The notes beneath the pieces were generated by a model. It did no database searches. It was not told where the DNA came from and saw only the letters and a program-made list of their open reading frames with translations. Shown piece by piece: positions 47,273-61,312 of a DNA stretch of 64,000 bases. The stretch is from assembly GCA_011316305.1 (NCBI GenBank), contig SAUG01000166.1, forward strand, positions 1 through 64,000. Reading direction: 5' to 3'. The position numbers and the translations under genes were made by a program. The number at the start of each line of letters is the position of its first letter. Position 1 is the stretch's first letter. Source of the DNA: Rusavskia elegans (taxonomy: Eukaryota; Ascomycota; Lecanoromycetes; Teloschistales; Teloschistaceae).

Positions 47273-48257
47273 TTAGTTATTTTGTTTTGGCTTTGGTGCC
47301 CGGTAAACCAGTGGTTCGGTAAGCAAATCAAGCGTTGGTATACCAGCATTAAATATACGGTAGCAGAACTTGTACTCTAGTTTAGATAACGTAAATAATA
47401 GTTCTATAGAATTTCAATTTAAATTTGCTTAGCAATATAACGTATCCTTCTATCGATAATTTAACTAACGTAGAAATTTTTATAGATAAGTATATTTCGC
47501 AGTTATCGTTTCTTTTTCTTTTATTAATAATATAAGCCTAAAATCCCTTGCGTACGTATATACTCCCGTAACAGCTATACCGTAGCTAAACTAGACGGTA
47601 GTACCTTTCTATATCCGTAATAACTATATCTACCCGCGCGGTCGTCGACTATCTCGTTATAGCTAGAGTAACCTATTCCGACTTCGATAAAGATTTCCTC
47701 TTTACTACTTTTAAAACGCGCTATCCGACCTCCCTATTCCCCTTTAGCCTAATCGACCGGGTAAAGCTTCTAGCTATAGTAGCTAGCGTACTAGCAGGTA
47801 ACCCTATAGCTAGCGACCTTTTTAAAGCTATACGGGCTAAAGAGTATTTTAATAGCTTAGCGGAACGTTTAGGTACGGGTTATACGATAAATATAGCCGA
47901 GGCGACGGACGTAGATAATTACTTCGCAGTATAGCAGATAGATATAGCGGAGATATTAGAAGCTGATAATTATATATAACGTCGAGGAAGGAATATATAG
48001 TATTTAAACTGGACCGAAGACTGCGAGTGACGGAGTTATATTTATATAGTAGAGGATTCGTAATCGAATAAAAAAGGAAATAGTTAAATAGAAGTAATTG
48101 ACTGCGCTGTAAACCTTGCCTGACGAATATACCTTTGGCTGTAAAAATTTCTTTATAAGTAAAATACAACAATCGTTGCCGTATATAACGTTGATAGAAT
48201 ATATATATATATGTATAAAAACTCAATATAACTCCAGACAGGAGCTCCCCCAAGGGG
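47273..48257. mobile_element. Nested insertion inside the Gypsy element
   Basis: About 985 bp interrupts the Gypsy pol between reverse transcriptase and RNase H. Without it, the RT-to-RNase H distance becomes about 470 bp, the usual spacing. The insert is bracketed by ATATCGGACTAAAT (47259-47272) and ATATCGGGCTAAAT (48258-48271), a likely 14-bp target duplication with one transition. It holds more CA and TG than its surroundings. Read on the minus strand it ends in an A-rich stretch. A plus-strand frame at about 47620-47980 reads as protein (for example SDLFKAIRAKEYFNSLAERL) with RIP-type stops, but I cannot name it. The long duplication suggests LINE-type retroposition. Confidence 0.55.
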
Positions 48258-50662
48258 GATATCGGGCTAAATAAATACTTTATTACTCGTTATAATTTTT
48301 TTAATTAGTTTATATATATTTCGAATTTAAAAATTTATTCGGATTAGTTTATACTTTTTATCTTTTTAATTCTAGATTAATTTATAGAAAGGTCCGTATA
48401 TTAGCGCGAAATTTTCTATAAAATTCCGGTAATAGATATATAATCCTAAAAAGGACTATAAATCGTATACTATTTATAGTAGCAGCTAGTTTCTAATAGC
48501 TTTTACTTTCGTTATATCTATACGGACTTTTCTATTACCGATAATATACCTATAGAATCTAATATATTTCTAAAAAAATAGATATTTCGAAGATTTTATA
48601 ATTAGTTTATTCTTTTTAAATATTTCTATAATAGCTTTAATATACTATATATACTTCTCCTCGTTTTTCGAATAGATTAAGATATTATCGAGGTAAATAA
48701 CTATAAAATCGTCGAGAAACGGCCTAAATATATTATTTATTATAGTTTAAAACATTCTAGGTACGTTTATTAATCTAAATAATATAACTAAAAGTTTATA
48801 TTTACTAGTTTTAGTATTAAAAGCTATCTTTATATAATCAATAAAAATAATATTAATCTACTATTAATCGCTTATAAGATTAATTTTACTAAAGTAAGTA
48901 TTTTACTATCCCGATAATATCTAGATAATCTTAAATTTTAGATAATAGATATCTATTTCTTATAGTTATACTATTAAGACTTTAGTAGTCGATATATATA
49001 TACTAGCTACTATTTTTCTTTTTAGTAAAAAAAACAGGCGCGCTCTAAAGAGATTAATTTAGTCGAATTAATTTTCGTTCGGTAAAATATTTAATCTAAT
49101 ATTTCTGCTTTTTATTTTTTTTAAGAAATAAACTATAGTAAACTCGATTAATAGGTCGAGCTTCACCGGTTTTAATAATATAATCTAATAGCCTTTCGAA
49201 TAGTAGTTTTATCGAAAAGTTATTTTAAAGACGATCTAAAAATTTTAGGCCGAGAATTCTATCTAGTTCTATATAGCCTATCGTTTTCTAAACCGGATTA
49301 AATTATTTCGGAAAATCGGGTTTATTTTATATAATATATAGGTAGGCCTATATACTCTTTCTAATAAATTATTCGAACCTTCTAAAATTAATTTCGGAAA
49401 ATTCGGTCGGAATATTTTTAAAAAATTATAAATAATAGATATTCGAAGCGCTATATAACCGATATATAATTCTATTCTTCTAAATTCGTATTCCTAGAAT
49501 ATTATAGTTAGATACTAAATTATATTACTTCTAGAAATCTTTTCCGAAAATTAGATTATAGTCTATATCTAATACTATATAAGGAATAATAGTAGAAAAG
49601 GCTCTATAAAACTATAAAAACTCTATTACTTTTAAAATATCTATAGTTTTACCGTCTTCGAGCCGTATTCTACCCGTTAACTACTAGAGTTCTAATCCTA
49701 GAAGGTTAATAATACGCCTAGTAATAAAGCAGTTAGTAGTACCTAAATTAACGAGGACTTCGAAGCGATTTCTATTAATTTCTAGATTAAACTATATCTA
49801 TCTATTAAATCTAGGCTGGCCGTCGGATCGGGTTTCGAACCCGGGTTCGTATCCCGGATTCGAACCGAGTCGGTTCCGACTTTTCTAGATATCGAATCGA
49901 TTCGGTTCCGGATCGAACCCGAGTTTCCGGATTCGACCCGTTAAAACCGCTAAAACCTAGTATAAAAGTATAACTCTAGTATAAAAAAATTCTAGTTAAT
50001 TAACTAGGCTAGCTAGAAGGATTTTAGTTAGTTTAAATATATTACCTAAATATATTACCTCTAAAAATAATAAATTTAAAAATTATTTATTAATATTTAA
50101 TTAATTATTATTTAATTATTTATTAATTATTAGACTAATTATATATAATATATTACTATATTATTAGTTTAGCGAGTTCGATCGGATTTTCGTCGGTTTC
50201 TATTTTATAATCCGACCCGATTTTCGGTTCTAATTTTAGGAACCGACCCGTACTATTTAGTAGGTCGGATTAAACCGACTCGCTAAAATTCGGGTCGGGT
50301 TTCCGAGATACCGACGGGAACCCGTACCGAAGTAGCCAGTCTAATTAAATCCCGGTATTCGATTTATATATAAAAGTCGTTTACTATTCTATATATTTTT
50401 AAGCGACGGTATTATATTACGGGAAATAGTTAAAACTTCCTTTAGCGTCTCTTTAGAAATTATCTCTAACTTTTCGATCTATATTTTAACTAGGCTAAAC
50501 TATTCCTTTACTATTAAAGGTTTTATATTAGCGCTATACGTATACCCGGATAAATATAATATTAGATATTTTCTAATAATCTATTATTATTAGTTACCGA
50601 TAGGCTTTTTTTTTCGGAAAAAATCTAGTTTTCGGGAATATATTCTAGAATATAAATATTCT

Positions 50663-50710
50663 AGTAATCTTTTTTATAATAGCTAGACTTCCTATAATTA
50701 TAGTATTTAT
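50663..50710 (-). pseudogene. RIP-mutated CCHC zinc knuckle of gag
   Basis: The minus strand reads KYYNYRKSSYYKKDY. Every departure from a C-x2-C-x4-H-x4-C knuckle is a transition of the RIP type: TGT/TGC to TAT/TAC (Cys to Tyr), CAC/CAT to TAC/TAT (His to Tyr) and GGA to AGA-type changes (Gly to Arg or Ser). It marks the gag end of the element. Confidence 0.6.
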
Positions 50711-52192
50711 TAGGGCTATTAGACCCTCTTTATCTATTTTTTCCTTTTCGACCGCCTCGGCTTTAACTACGGCTATTTTAACTACCTCGACTAGTATCTA
50801 TAGAATTAATTTCGGGAGTACTAGATTTTTTAACTATCGAGGAAGCTATAGTATCTCGGTTACTATAATATTTAGTAGTAATCTTTTCGAATATCGTTAC
50901 GGTATTTATAATATTTATAAAATTTACTAATTATATATTTTATTATTATAAAGCGAGATATCTATCGGTAGCTATCTAGGTATTAGATTTTAAATAATCG
51001 ATAAAATACTTTAAAATAGTAAACTTACTAATTTTACTCTTAATATCTACGTATAATTTAATAAAAGTAGAGTAGTAGTCTTTAATATCGCTAAGTTTTT
51101 TATTCTAGGTTAATTTATACTAAATAGCTAAAGTATTTTCTAATAAGTTTAATTTATCCTATTATTTTAGAAAGGCCTCTTTAAAGTATTCCTAGGAGTT
51201 TTTATCTAGATTAGAGACCTGTTTAACGTACTACGGCTTAGTATTATTAATAAGATATTAACTACTATAGAAAACCGGGTCCGCGATAGTTATACTATAA
51301 GATAAATAATAGTATTTATAGCGTTAGAGCTAGATATAGGCGATACAATAGTTATATTTATAACTTTTAAAATTAGGAGGTTTCTTATTATAGGCGTCCT
51401 ATACTACGTAGACTATAGAGATATTAGAAGTATTAGGAAAAATAGACCTATATAACGGCGGATAAAAATCTCTATTAGAAAGCTCTAGTAGTTTTTAGTT
51501 AAAGCTACTATAGCCGGAACGACGATAATCTAAACCGGTATAGCTACTCCTATAATTTATTTAAAGATAATTAAAAAGTCGGTTACGCCTATTATTAGGT
51601 CTATCTTCGTTATCGCTATTATAAAAAGAGTTATCTTCTGGAGTATCTAGAGTACCCCTAAAACTAATTCCTTTTCTAGAAGGGTCGTTTTCTACAGTAA
51701 ATACGGTTCCGAATTAAGCTATAAATAAATTATTTAAAAAGGTTCTATAGCGGGATTTCTAATTTATATATATTTTAGGAAAGGCTTTATTTTTATTACG
51801 TACTATTTCTCGCTTTATACTAGTACCGAGCTAAAATTAGAGGGAATATATTAATTAGAAACTTATATTCAAGCTTAGAGAATCTCGTTTATAAAGATAG
51901 GTAAAACCGGTTTAAAAAAGCTTTAATAATAGAGTAAAAGTAGATTATTTATAGCTTTAAAAAGTTATTACTACTAGTATAAAATTTCAAGCTAATTTCC
52001 TATAACTATAGAGGAATAAGGTATTTATATATATAAGTATTTCTATACTAGACCTATACCTGCTTCTTTATCCGCTTTTACGATTAGTAACCGGATTAGT
52101 TAGTATCCGAATTCGTATATAACTATATAATCCAGATATATATTCTATAACCTTTTAAACCGTTTATATAGTTCAAAACTCTGACCACTACA

Positions 52193-53188
52193 TTTTTCTA
52201 TTATTTATTAATAATACTAAGTTTATTCATTTTATATAATTTTATAAAAATAGTAGATTTTGATTTCCCTTTCTATAATTTTATAATTTATCGATTTATA
52301 AAATATCTACGAAAGCTTTTATATATACGGTTTAATTATTCGAATTTTAATTTTAGTTTTTTAAATTTAATTTTAGAAATTCTAATTGATTGAATTACGT
52401 AATTATTTTTTATAATTCAAGTATTTTATCGAAAATTCGATTTTGGAATTTTCGAAGAAATCAGATTTGAACTAAATTTTATAGAGATAGATTTTAATTT
52501 AATTCTTTTCTTTTAAAATTAATTTTTATTCTTTATTTTAAACGGTTACGAAACTATCTATTATGTAATCTCTCTCTATATAAATTCTATAATTATCCGT
52601 TTTAATAGATAGAAAAAATTTAAATATTAGTTAGCTTTTAAAAGATTCGAATCTCCGATCCGTCAGATTTAATCTCGCTAATTCCGAAAACCGCTGAATT
52701 CGTTAGACTATTAGATTACGCAGTTTTGCTACTACGCCATCCAGACCATTACCCGTACGATAATTTCAAAAAAGAACTTTAATAATATTACAATTAAAAC
52801 ATTAGTTAATAATTAAAACTATCGTTAAAGTAATAGATCGTTCGTTAAAATAGAGGTTTCGAAAGTATATTAAAAAAACTATTTATATAAATCTATAAAT
52901 TATTAAAACGAAAAAATAAAATAAAGAATTTTTTTACTAAACAACGAACTATATAATTATAAAAGCGATATGTATATTCTAGCTATCGAAATTAAAAAGA
53001 CGATATTTATTCTAATATTGTTTTTTTTTAAAATTAGATCGAAATAAATTTGATATTATTTAATATCGAATCCGTTATTAGTTTATCTATTATCGTATAT
53101 AGTAATTTAATTTCCAGATTTCCTCTATTATACTATAATTTCGTATTGGATTTTTTTTATTTGATTTAAAAAAAATCTATAGTAAAAA
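52193..53188. other. RIP-mutated spacer between two LTR elements
   Basis: About 1 kb of AT-rich DNA. Apart from a tRNA-like relic it holds nothing I can assign. CA and TG are somewhat more frequent than in the flanking elements. Confidence 0.5.
52636..52747 (-). other. tRNA-like or SINE-head relic
   Basis: On the minus strand a TGGCGTAGTAGC segment resembles a pol III A box, and AGATTCGAATCT about 85 bp downstream resembles a B box with RIP-type changes (GGTTCGAATCC type). The 5' end starts GGTCTGG, but no matching 3' acceptor strand follows, so it is not an intact tRNA. It could be a tRNA pseudogene (with intron or long variable arm) or the head of a SINE. Confidence 0.35.
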
Positions 53189-56100
53189 TGTAAGGTGGAT
53201 ATGTTTCTAAGGCAGTACGCGATTGTAGACCAGACGAAAGGTATATTATAGAACTAACTTATACCCTAGAGAGACTGGGGTATAGCCTAGTAATAAGGGA
53301 AAAGGAAAAAACGGAAAAGGATCGAGATCCGACGCGCTAGCAATATTCTGGCGACTAGGTAGCAAGCCTTGTTTCCAAGCGTCCTAATTATATCTCTAGG
53401 GCCTATATAACGCGTCTGGCGTTTTATAATTACTTCCCTTTTAGCAATATCGTCCCCGATATTATATTATATCTATCTATATATTTATAGTATTTATTAA
53501 ATAAATCTATTAACCTTATAGTTAACTATAAAGATTAAAAAGAGTAAAAAAAAAAAATTACTCTATAGCTATTATTATAATTAGCCTTTATCTATATATA
53601 ATTATATTTTAGTTATATAGATATATACTAGAATAAAGCTAAAAGATAAAGTTAAAAGACGATACTATTAGGATTCGAACCTAGGTTTCCTATTTAACGA
53701 GATACGATTATAATTATAATTAGAACTACTAGCCGCTATATTGTAATACGGGTTAAGTTAATACTATAACTTTACTCTAATATATATATTTAAAGGAGTA
53801 TACTATATCTATAGATATATACTATAGCCGCGTGCCTATAAATATACAGCTTATAAATAATACTAGATAAAAGCTCTAATAAATATAATCGAACTCGAAC
53901 CTAATATAAGTATTCGAAAATCTTAAATAGTAAATAAACGTTCGGAATAATATAGTTTCGACGCGCTAGTAATAATATAGTAATACTTTATTTAATAGAA
54001 ATTCTGATTTCTTATATTTTATTTATTCGAATAGTTTTTTACTATTTATATAAATTCTTTACCTTTATATATATAGATATATTTTCTCTACTATATATTA
54101 AATATTTATACTATACGACTAGCGATTATAGTAACATAAATTACTTACGCCCTATCTTCGAATATTCGAAAGACTATTTTACTAATATTTATTCTAAATA
54201 TAAAAAAAATAGAAAAAGTCTATCCGATTATAAAATAGTATAGCTCTTTTTATTATACTAGTTTAAAGCTAACTATAATAGATATCTTATTCTTTCGACT
54301 CGGCTATAAGGTAAATAATAAATATTTATAGATTTACAGTTTAGAATAAAAAAAAACTATTTTTTAATAACTATAAGTTTATAAAAAAGCTCGTTTTAGA
54401 TACTATAAATATTATTAAATATATTTCTATTTCTAACGCGATACTATATAATCTTATATAGATATCTATAATTTTTAACTACTTTATAGCGATATTAAAT
54501 TCTATTTTTAAACGCCTAGATATATAAAAATACGCTAATTAAAATCTAGTTCGAGAGAATAAAACTATACGGATTAAGCTAGCTATCCTAAAATATAAAC
54601 TCTATAAATACTAGGTATAGCGGGCCGCTATTATTTCTAATTTTTTTTTTTAAAACTTCGGCTTTTTTTCGTACTTACCGTTTCTATTTATTTTTTATCG
54701 CGAGAGTTCCGCCCTATTAGTAGTATTTAGACTTCTATCTTTCGGGGTAGATACTACTAGTATTCTAGCGGCGGTATAGATATCTACTATAGTATCTCGT
54801 TTTACCGCTATATTATATCCGGCTTTCGGTCAAAACTTTTAAGTAATTCTATAATATTCTATATAAAGTAGTAAATTCCTAATATATTACTATAGAATCG
54901 CCGAATATACTCCGGATTATAGTACTTCCGGTTACTAGATAATATAAGTATTATATATCCTTTTCTAGTACCGTTTAAAAACCCTCGGATAATAGCTTTA
55001 TTCCGATTTAAACGCCTACTATAGGATATCCGACGCTAAAAATCGAGTAATCTATATTTATAATTAAGGTTTCCTCGCGTAAAATAATACCTTTTAATAG
55101 ATTTTTCCGCGCCTTCGATAACTATAATAATAATAATTTATATTTAGCTATCCCCCCGCGTATTATTAAAGAAAAGGAGAAAATCCTATTATTAATAATT
55201 CTATTATAGTCTCTATTAACTCTTTTACCTATCGTTCTATTATAGTCTCTATTAATTTTCCTACGCGTAGCCTCGAGGGCGCCGGAGGTATCCGGATTTT
55301 AACTCCTAGAAGTTAGAACTACCGGTACCCCGGCCCTTTAGATAGTTTCTTTACTAAATAGTCTAATATCTTTTAATACTTTCGATTCCGTCCGTAAGTT
55401 TCTATAAACCCTTTTTTTAATAGTACTAAGATAGGTTACTCCTCCGGCGCTATTTCCTCTACCTATTATAGAATAAAAAGACAGCCTAGAATAGAAATAT
55501 ATAGTAAAACTAGATCGGTTATATAAATATAGATATTTAAAGACTAGGATATATAATCTATATTATAATAAATAAAGTCTCTAGTATTATAGGCTCTATA
55601 GAATAATTTAAAAAAATTTATTAACTATAAATCTATTTCTAGATATATATATTATATATATACTCTATAAATATCTAACGCCTATAATTATAGTTTATTT
55701 CTATTAAATTCTATCTTTTTTACGTTTTTTTATTAGAAGGTTATTTTAATTATATACTTCGATAAACTTTTAAATATTTTTAAAATCTTTTTATAGCTAC
55801 TAGGAATTATATTCCTTTAGTTAACTAGTTTATTTAATTAGATATTCTGCTTTTAGCTTTTTACCTTTCTTAGATTTTATAAATCTTTTATCTAAGATAG
55901 TTTCTACTTCCTATTCCTCCTTATTATTAATAAGATCCGGTAACAAATACTCTAGTAGCTTGCTATTTTAATAGCGATAGAACTTTTCTAATAAAGATAT
56001 ATAAAAGGTATTATAAATCTTTAATCTAATTAGAAAAACTAACCGGTAAATCTAAAAGTCTATATATTTTAAAATCCGATATAGTCCTATAAATTTAGAG

Positions 56101-59100
56101 ATAATCTTTTTCGATTATAACTTTTTCTTTTACTACTAGTATCTTTATATTTACTGCTTCCTTTTCTATAGCGTTATTTTTAACGCCTTCGAATATTATA
56201 TCTAGGTTATAGCTTATTAATATTTCGAAAAATAATATTTTTATAATACTATATTCGCTATTATTATAGGCGAATTTAGCTAAAAATAGAAATTTAGCCT
56301 AGTTTTTCTATTTTTTATAAATATATATTTTTAGATAATATTCTAGTAATTAATTCTATCTTTTAATCTACCTATCTATTTAAAGATAGAATATAGTATT
56401 TAAACGATATTTAATTTTTAGATAATAATAGATTTCCGACTAGAATTCGCTTATAAATAGCGAGTCTCTATCGCTAATAATTCTATTAGGAATAAATCTC
56501 TTATACTAAAATTTATTAATAATAAACTTTATAAAATCCTTCGTATTAATTATTTTATAATAAAGGATATACTTTACTATTTTAGTAAATCAATCGACAG
56601 CTATAAATACTAAATCTACTACGCTTCGAAAATATCGAATAGATAATAATCTAGTAATAAAATCTATTACTATCTCCTTCTATAGCTATATAGGGTATAG
56701 AAGATTCTAAAGCTTTCTATACGGTTTATATCTATAGATTTTAACTCGTTAATAGATATTATATATTTCTATATACTTTTTAATATATTTAGATAGTTTT
56801 AACTAGCTATAGCTATAATAAATAAACGATAAAGTTCGCTAATATCCGAAATATCTAGTTATAGAATGATTATAGTATTTTATTTTTAGATATATATAAA
56901 GATTTCTTATAAAAGAAAAGACTAGTCTTTATTTCTATATTTTATAGCCCGGCTTTTTTTTTTAATTTATATTAAATAGTTTATAAATATTTTTAAATAT
57001 CGGTATTCTAAATTTAAAGCTAGATAAATATATTATATATACTAGAAATTATTTCACTATAAACCGTTTTATTAATAGCAGCCTTCTACGCTATTAGACG
57101 TAGAATATCTAGGCTATAGTATATATTCCTAGTAATAGAATTTATTCTATTATTATATCCTTTATCGGAAATAGTTATCGCTAACCTATTACTACCGCGT
57201 CGGTAGCCTATTATACCCGGAGGTAATCTCGATATACGAAATATATCGCGTCTTTTATTTAGTAGTAAAAGGTTAATTCTATTATTTTTAGAGTTTTTAG
57301 ATTCTATAAAGGATTTTCTAGGCCTTTTAGTTATACGCTTACGTAAAGCGTAATTAACTTAAATCTTTTATATAATAAATAGCTTACTACTAGATTTATA
57401 ACTAGTAAAGTTTAGTTTCTACTAAAATATAGATAATATTATCTAGATTTAAAAATTAATATTTTTATAATTCGGCCTTTTAGAAAACGGATTAGCTAGA
57501 TTAATCTTCTCTAGATAATAGAAGATATTAAAATCTATAGTAGCCAGCTTAATAATCTAGCGATATTATTAAATATTAAATTCTTTAACTTTTATAAAAC
57601 TCTAAAAATTATTATAATCTATCTAGATCTTTACCGTATACTTCGTACTTTTAAAATAATATTTCTATTACTCGAAGACTTTAATAATAATAAATAATTC
57701 GATATTATATATTTTATAGTTATATTTAATAGAAATTATTTTTCTCGACTAGAATATAACTAGGTACTAGCGACTATTTTTATTAGATTAAAATATAATT
57801 CTAGCTAATCCGATTCTAGAAATATTAGTTTTAATATAAATTTCTTTTTCTAGATTAAAATATTATAAGATTCCGGTAGATTCGAAAATATACTTTAGTT
57901 TTTTAAAAACCTTTTAGAATTCGATAGTCTAGTAAAATAATTTCGATTTCTTTCCGGCTACGTTCCTTATAAATAAACTCGTTAGAGATACTATAATCCG
58001 AAAATACTAGTAAATAAAACGCCGATAGAAGTTTATAAATTCTAAAAAAACCTATATCTTCCGGTAAATCTTTAGAACCGGCTATTTTTTAATAGTTACT
58101 ATTTATTTTAAATTTATCGAAATATCTTTAGTAGATATAATAAAGCCTAAAAATTCTATATTTTTAATATTAAAAGTTTACTATTTAAATTTAAAGTATA
58201 GCTATATATTATAAAGCTTTCGAGCGATCTATCTAATATATTTCTAATATTTTTTTTCCGAATTAGAAAAGATTAGGATATTATTTAGATAGACTATATA
58301 GTAAATATTAACTTGTTTTTCTAAAGCCCTATTAATATAGATTTAAAATATTATAGATATATTAATAAAACTAAAAGATATAATAAAATATTTAAAATAT
58401 CTGTATTTTATATAAATCGCGGTTTTCTATTTGTTATCCTTTTTACTTCTAACTCGATAGTAGGTATCTTTAATATTATATTTAGAAAAGTACTTTATTT
58501 TAGATAATCGATCTAGAATCTTAGAAATAAGAAATAAAGGATAACGGTTCTTAGTTATTACTTTATTAAAACCTCTATAATCGACGTATATACGAAAACT
58601 ACTATTTTTTTTCGGTATAAAAAGGATTAGAGCTTCTATAGGAAATATTAAATAGCGGATCTAATTCTTTTTTAAAATACTATCTAGATAATCCTATAGC
58701 TTATTAAGCTCGCGCTTAAATAGGCTATAAATTAGGCTATATAGTAGATTTCTCCTATTTAATTTAATTATATAATCGGTATTTTTAAATAGCGGTAAAA
58801 AATCTACTAGATATATATTATAAGCTTCGATTTTTTTATATATAGATTCCGGAATTAATAATTCGGGCTGCTATATATCTTCGTTATCTTTATTTTTATC
58901 GGCGCCGTTAATTCCTATCTATACGGCAGTATTATTATTAGATTCTATATATACGGCAGTAATTAATATTATATATATTAATATATACTTTTTAGCCTAT
59001 AATATATAAATAAAAACTACCGGTAAGTTAATACTAAAATAGGTTAACTATTTTATTTCTATCTAGTTATTTTATATCGTTTTATTATAGATAGGAAATC

Positions 59101-61307
59101 GCTATTATTTTAACCCTAGGTCTATAACTATATATATTTAATATAAAGCTAATATATCTCGAAAGATACTATATTTATTAGTTATATCTAGAATATAAAA
59201 TCGCGATATATATATTTCCTAACAGCCTTAACTATCTATTATTATCTAATTTAAGTTATTTTCTCTACAATAGATAGTATACTAACTTCTAATCTATTAA
59301 AAATAGAATTTCTCGGCTTTTTAAATAGGTTCTAGATTATATTAAATAATAAAAGATTAAAAAATAATATTAATCTAGAAGTTTAAGTCTAGAAATACTT
59401 TAGTTCTACTATACCCTTTTATTAATAACTTAATAAATACTTTTATTAGGAGACTATTCCTTACTTTAATTTATTTATTCTAGGCTATTATTAATGCTAT
59501 AACTAGCTTTTTTAGTTTTTTAACTAGTTAGTATTACTAGGATTACCTTTTATTATATTAATAGTAGGCTTCTTAAACGACCGGTTATTATTATTATAAA
59601 AGTTATTAGACCCCCGATTATTTTAGCTTTAGTTCTAGTTTTTAGGGTAATTTTTAGACTAATAATCTATATTACTATAAATAAAATATATACCAGATTT
59701 ATTATCTTATTTATATTTTCTAGAATTATTATTACTAATATTAGAAATATTCCTTTTACCGATACTATTCCGACTATTCTATAATCGGCTTTTCCGGTTC
59801 CGGTTCTTAAATCTTTAAAAACTCCTTTTACTATATAAAGATAAATAGGGTCTATTAATAAAAAAGATCTACTATTAATTTAATATTATTTTACCTTAAA
59901 TTTCCTATTAGATAGTTTAAACTATCTATTTATTATAGCTAAAGTCTTTTAATTTCGCGCTTTAAACGCGTACTATGTACTATAACTCCGGATAAATTTT
60001 AAAAAAAAAAAAGATTAAATACTATTTTTCTAATAAAGGAAATAGCTAGGCTTCTAATAATATAAAGAAATTATAGAATTTTAGAATATCCCAGTCTTTA
60101 TTTTAAATTATACGAAAATATTTTATTATAGTATTTAGTAAATAAAACTTAGAATTAGTAGTAAAATTTAAAAGAAAGTCTATAAATTTATTTTATAATA
60201 TATTATTAAAGGTATTTTTATCGATAAAGGATTTTTTTTTCGAATTAATAGCTTAATTTCTAACCTTTAATAAAGTTCTAGGCCTATCGAATTTAATCTA
60301 TATAGATAGATAAGGTATTAAACTTATAAAATTAATTTCTATATAACTCGGCCTATTTATAATATTTTTTAAAGGTTATTTTATTACTATACTTTTTAGG
60401 CTCTTTAATTTTAAATTTTAATAAAGCTTATAGCGTTTACGAAAACCTAATAGTTAGTTTAAAGAAAAATTAATTATTATCTAAAATATAGTTCGGATCT
60501 ATTATATAGAAAATCTCTATTCTATAGTATATTTTTAAAAAGGTTTTCTTTTTTACTATTATTTAAATTTCTAAAGCTTAAAGCTTTTTATTATTATCGG
60601 AATTATTACTATTATTTCTATTATTATTCGGATTATTACTACTATTAGGTTACTAACCGGGATTAGAATTTCTAAAAGTAAAAATCTCTAAAGAAATATC
60701 TCTATCAGACTATAACTAACTATTAGACGGCTACTATTAATAGATTTAGCTATTAGAAACGATTTAGTCTCCTAATACGCTAGTAATAAAGTTATTATAG
60801 AATTCTAATTAGGTTTTCTAAATAATAGAAAATAATCTAAAGTTTTCTTTATCGGATATTTTTAGTATAAATAGATTATATTTATTAGATCAATCTATAA
60901 TATCTATAATCCGCGGTTTAATAGTTTTAGCGCTAGTTTAGAATAGTGCTGCCTAAAGTATTTTACTACGGCTATAACTACTATAAATACTATATATTAA
61001 TATCGACATAGTCGTACTATAAATAATATATATCGAATTAAAAATATTTAAATTAATAAATTAGAACTATAAAGTAGATATATTTCTAGAATAGTACGTA
61101 ATTATAGACCAGACGAAAAGTATATTATAGAACTAACTTATACTCTAGAAAGACTAGGGTATAGCCTAGTAATAAAGAAAAAAGAAAAAACGGGGAAGAA
61201 TCGAGATCCGACGTACTAGCGACGCTCTAGTAACTAGGCGGTAAACTTCGTTTCTAAACGTCCTAATTATATTTCCAGGGCCTATATAACGCGTCTGGCG
61301 CTTCACA
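53189..61307 (-). mobile_element. Ty3/Gypsy LTR retrotransposon with intact ends, RIP-mutated
   Basis: Two 240-bp LTRs, 53189-53428 and 61068-61307, are flanked by a perfect AAAAA target duplication (53184-53188 and 61308-61312). The left LTR keeps its TG start and the right one its CA end; the other ends show TG to TA and CA to TA. On the minus strand the LTR starts TGTGAAGCGCCAGACGCG. A purine tract AAAAGGGAAGTAAT next to the left LTR marks the 3' side, so the element reads leftward. Reverse transcriptase (INRALEKQVNIYYIVYLNNI and LIFSNSE, about 58265-58350) precedes integrase (VDLVFIAVD, then FTKIVKYI, about 56570-56625): Ty3/Gypsy order. All frames are closed by TAA or TAG stops. Confidence 0.88.
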
Positions 61308-61312
61308 AAAAA

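Larger units (their letters stand above)
43222..52192 (-). mobile_element. Ty3/Gypsy LTR retrotransposon, RIP-mutated
   Basis: Two 215-bp direct repeats (43222-43436 and 51978-52192) are LTRs; on the minus strand they start TGTAGTGGTCAGAG, with TA replacing TG or CA replaced by TA where mutated. A purine tract, GGAAGGGAAGAG on the minus strand, abuts the left LTR as a polypurine tract, so the element reads leftward. In that direction come a gag zinc knuckle (about 50663-50710), reverse transcriptase (FLDDFIVIYLDNILIYSKNE, about 48664-48720), RNase H (KTDTSDF, about 47222-47240) and integrase (KIITDRSINF and ALAIDKVYRLLG, about 46190-46262). RT before integrase is the Ty3/Gypsy order. Flanks share only TTTT, so the target duplication is uncertain. 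The element is inactive. Confidence 0.85.

Noticed and set aside
47849..48253. 134-codon minus-strand frame inside the Gypsy element
   Set aside because: Needs a non-ATG start, is Tyr/Leu/Ser-rich as expected from AT-rich DNA, and runs opposite to the protein-like frame in the same insertion.
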